The translations under genes were made by a program, and so were the position numbers. This document shows, piece after piece, positions 63,149 through 64,000 of a stretch of DNA of 64,000 bases. The DNA is taken from the NCBI RefSeq assembly GCF_001314995.1, contig NZ_CP012938.1, forward strand, positions 558,001-622,000, in the 5' to 3' direction. Under the pieces are notes generated by a model. It saw only the letters and a list, made by a program, of their open reading frames with translations, searched no databases and was not told where the DNA came from. The number at the start of each line of letters is the position of its first letter. The stretch's first letter is position 1. This stretch comes from Bacteroides ovatus (GTDB lineage Bacteria; Bacteroidota; Bacteroidia; Bacteroidales; Bacteroidaceae).

Positions 63149-63232
63149 AAGTATCAAGTATTAAGTATTACTGTAGTTAATGGGCGATTTGCCTTGTTAA
63201 TACCTAATACTTGATGCTTGATACTTATTTTT
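63149..63232. repeat. Intergenic inverted-repeat element, copy 2
   Basis: TCAAGTATTAAGTATTA (63154-63170) matches 16 of 17 positions of the inverse of TAATACCTAATACTTGA (63198-63214), and the right arm goes on with TGCTTGATACTTA. It shares the AATACTTGATAC and CCTAATACTTGAT blocks with the element at 29431-29547, over 33 kb away. Confidence 0.75.
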
Positions 63233-63234
63233 TA

Positions 63235-63873
63235 TTATCTAAAAAATGGGTTTTCAGCTTTCTCCATTCCGATAGTCGTGGGAGCTCCATGTCCCGGATA
63301 AACGACTGTTTCGTTGGGAAGAACAAATAAACGGCTGCAAATATGCTCTATCAGTTCATCGAAGTTGCCTCCTGTGAGATCAGCGCGGCCGATGCTACCT
63401 TGGAACAGAACGTCACCAGAGAACATGCAGTTGTCTTCTTTGCAATAGTACACCAAACTGCCGGGTGAATGTCCGGGTACGTGTATTGCTTCCAGTTTGG
63501 TATGTCCGAAAGTGATGATATCTCCGTCGTGCAGGTATTTGCCCAGTGGTACAGGTTCTTCCTGCAACTGAAAACCAAACATTCTGCTTTGTTTCGGTGC
63601 TTCGTCAATCCAGTACTCGTCTGCTTTGTTTGCTTCTGCCGATAACCCGAATTCTTTCAGCATGAACGGATTTCCGAAGATATGATCCAGGTGTAAATGA
63701 GTATTCAGCAGATGCTTTACATTCAGTTCATTGGTAAGAATGAACTTTTTCAGTGCCTGCTTTTCTTCTTCATAGAAACAGCCCGGATCAATTACGACTG
63801 CTTCTTTAGTGTCATCCCATAATACGTAGCAATTTACGGGAAACATATTAAATTCAAATCTTTTTATTTTCAT
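63235..63873 (-). CDS. Metallo-beta-lactamase-fold hydrolase (glyoxalase II-like)
   Basis: A 212-residue cytoplasmic zinc hydrolase. NTHLHLDHIFGNP is the THxHxDH metal motif, and further ligands lie in HVPGHSPGSLVYY, FSGDVLFQGSIGRADLTGG and YPGHGAPTTIG. Short forms like this resemble YcbL-type glyoxalase II or persulfide dioxygenase-related enzymes, and the exact thioester substrate is unknown. ATG 63873 (MKIKRFEFNMF) is preferred, though ATG 63894 is also possible. Upstream of gcvP on the same strand, separated by the repeat element. Confidence 0.88.
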   Translation of the reverse strand: MKIKRFEFNMFPVNCYVLWDDTKEAVVIDPGCFYEEEKQALKKFILTNELNVKHLLNTHLHLDHIFGNPFMLKEFGLSAEANKADEYWIDEAPKQSRMFGFQLQEEPVPLGKYLHDGDIITFGHTKLEAIHVPGHSPGSLVYYCKEDNCMFSGDVLFQGSIGRADLTGGNFDELIEHICSRLFVLPNETVVYPGHGAPTTIGMEKAENPFFR

Positions 63874-63916
63874 GGTTTCTCTATGATTTATCATCTATCA
63901 GAACATATAGTCTTGT

Positions 63917-64000
63917 TTAAATCGGAACATATACCACTTTTTTTGTTTTAAAGAACTCTTCCTCGAAGTTGTCGCTCAAGCTATGAATGACCGTTTTATG
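63917..64000 (-). CDS. C-terminal end of an unidentified gene
   Basis: The last 84 bases read, on the minus strand, as 27 in-frame residues ending NFEEEFFKTKKVVYVPI and a TAA stop at 63919-63917. The frame stays open to the window edge and codon use looks like its neighbours. It is too short to name. It is upstream of, and on the same strand as, the hydrolase gene. Confidence 0.55.
   Translation of the reverse strand, partial: HKTVIHSLSDNFEEEFFKTKKVVYVPI

Overview
The window comes from a Bacteroides chromosome, probably near the B. thetaiotaomicron / B. ovatus group, though the species cannot be fixed from sequence alone. The signs are repeated TAnnTTTG promoter boxes (the Bacteroides -7 element), an Na+-translocating NQR operon next to a DEAD-box helicase, serC, serA and gcvP, several Oar/MATE/PAS-kinase style Bacteroidetes genes, and two polysaccharide-assembly loci. 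Coordinates below use start codons corrected where promoter positions or family lengths contradict the longest open frame.

Layout. 1-16.3 kb is housekeeping and envelope: the end of an ECF sigma factor, ompA-like lipoprotein plus mtgA, a MATE pump, a two-domain esterase, a PAS histidine kinase, tRNA-Lys, ettA, a large Oar-like TonB receptor, an EEP phosphohydrolase and a hybrid histidine kinase. 16.4-25.9 kb (minus) is an eight-gene operon of glycosyltransferases with a flippase and an unrecognised lipoprotein, started from a promoter buried in a perfect palindrome. 26.0-33.1 kb is the most unusual part: a mostly plus-strand cassette with a winged-helix Rep-like protein, five 22-bp tandem repeats, a T7 gp4-like primase-helicase, a DUF4248 protein (opposite strand), an AAA ATPase/PD-(D/E)XK protein, helically phased 10-bp repeats, an HU-like protein, a small membrane/coiled-coil protein and a T7-lysozyme-like amidase. 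33.2-43.3 kb (minus) is a second polysaccharide locus: TolC-like protein, Wzz/Wzc-like protein whose kinase domain looks dead, Wzy-like polymerase and three glycosyltransferases, preceded by an Omp85-type barrel and an acyltransferase.

43.5-64 kb is conserved core: a secreted C1 peptidase, nqrABCDEF, a DbpA-like helicase, the serine pathway genes serC-serA followed by a DUF1015 protein, a YigZ/IMPACT protein, a secreted C39-like peptidase, a solitary HpaII-family restriction endonuclease homologue with no methyltransferase nearby, a nitroreductase, gcvP and a metallo-beta-lactamase-fold hydrolase.

The best candidates for an under-described system are (i) the 26.5-33.1 kb replication/HU/amidase cassette with its two repeat arrays that share a TCCGG core, and (ii) the orphan HpaII homologue. 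Several families of intergenic inverted repeats are also present. All functional assignments come from motif recognition by eye; no database search was run.
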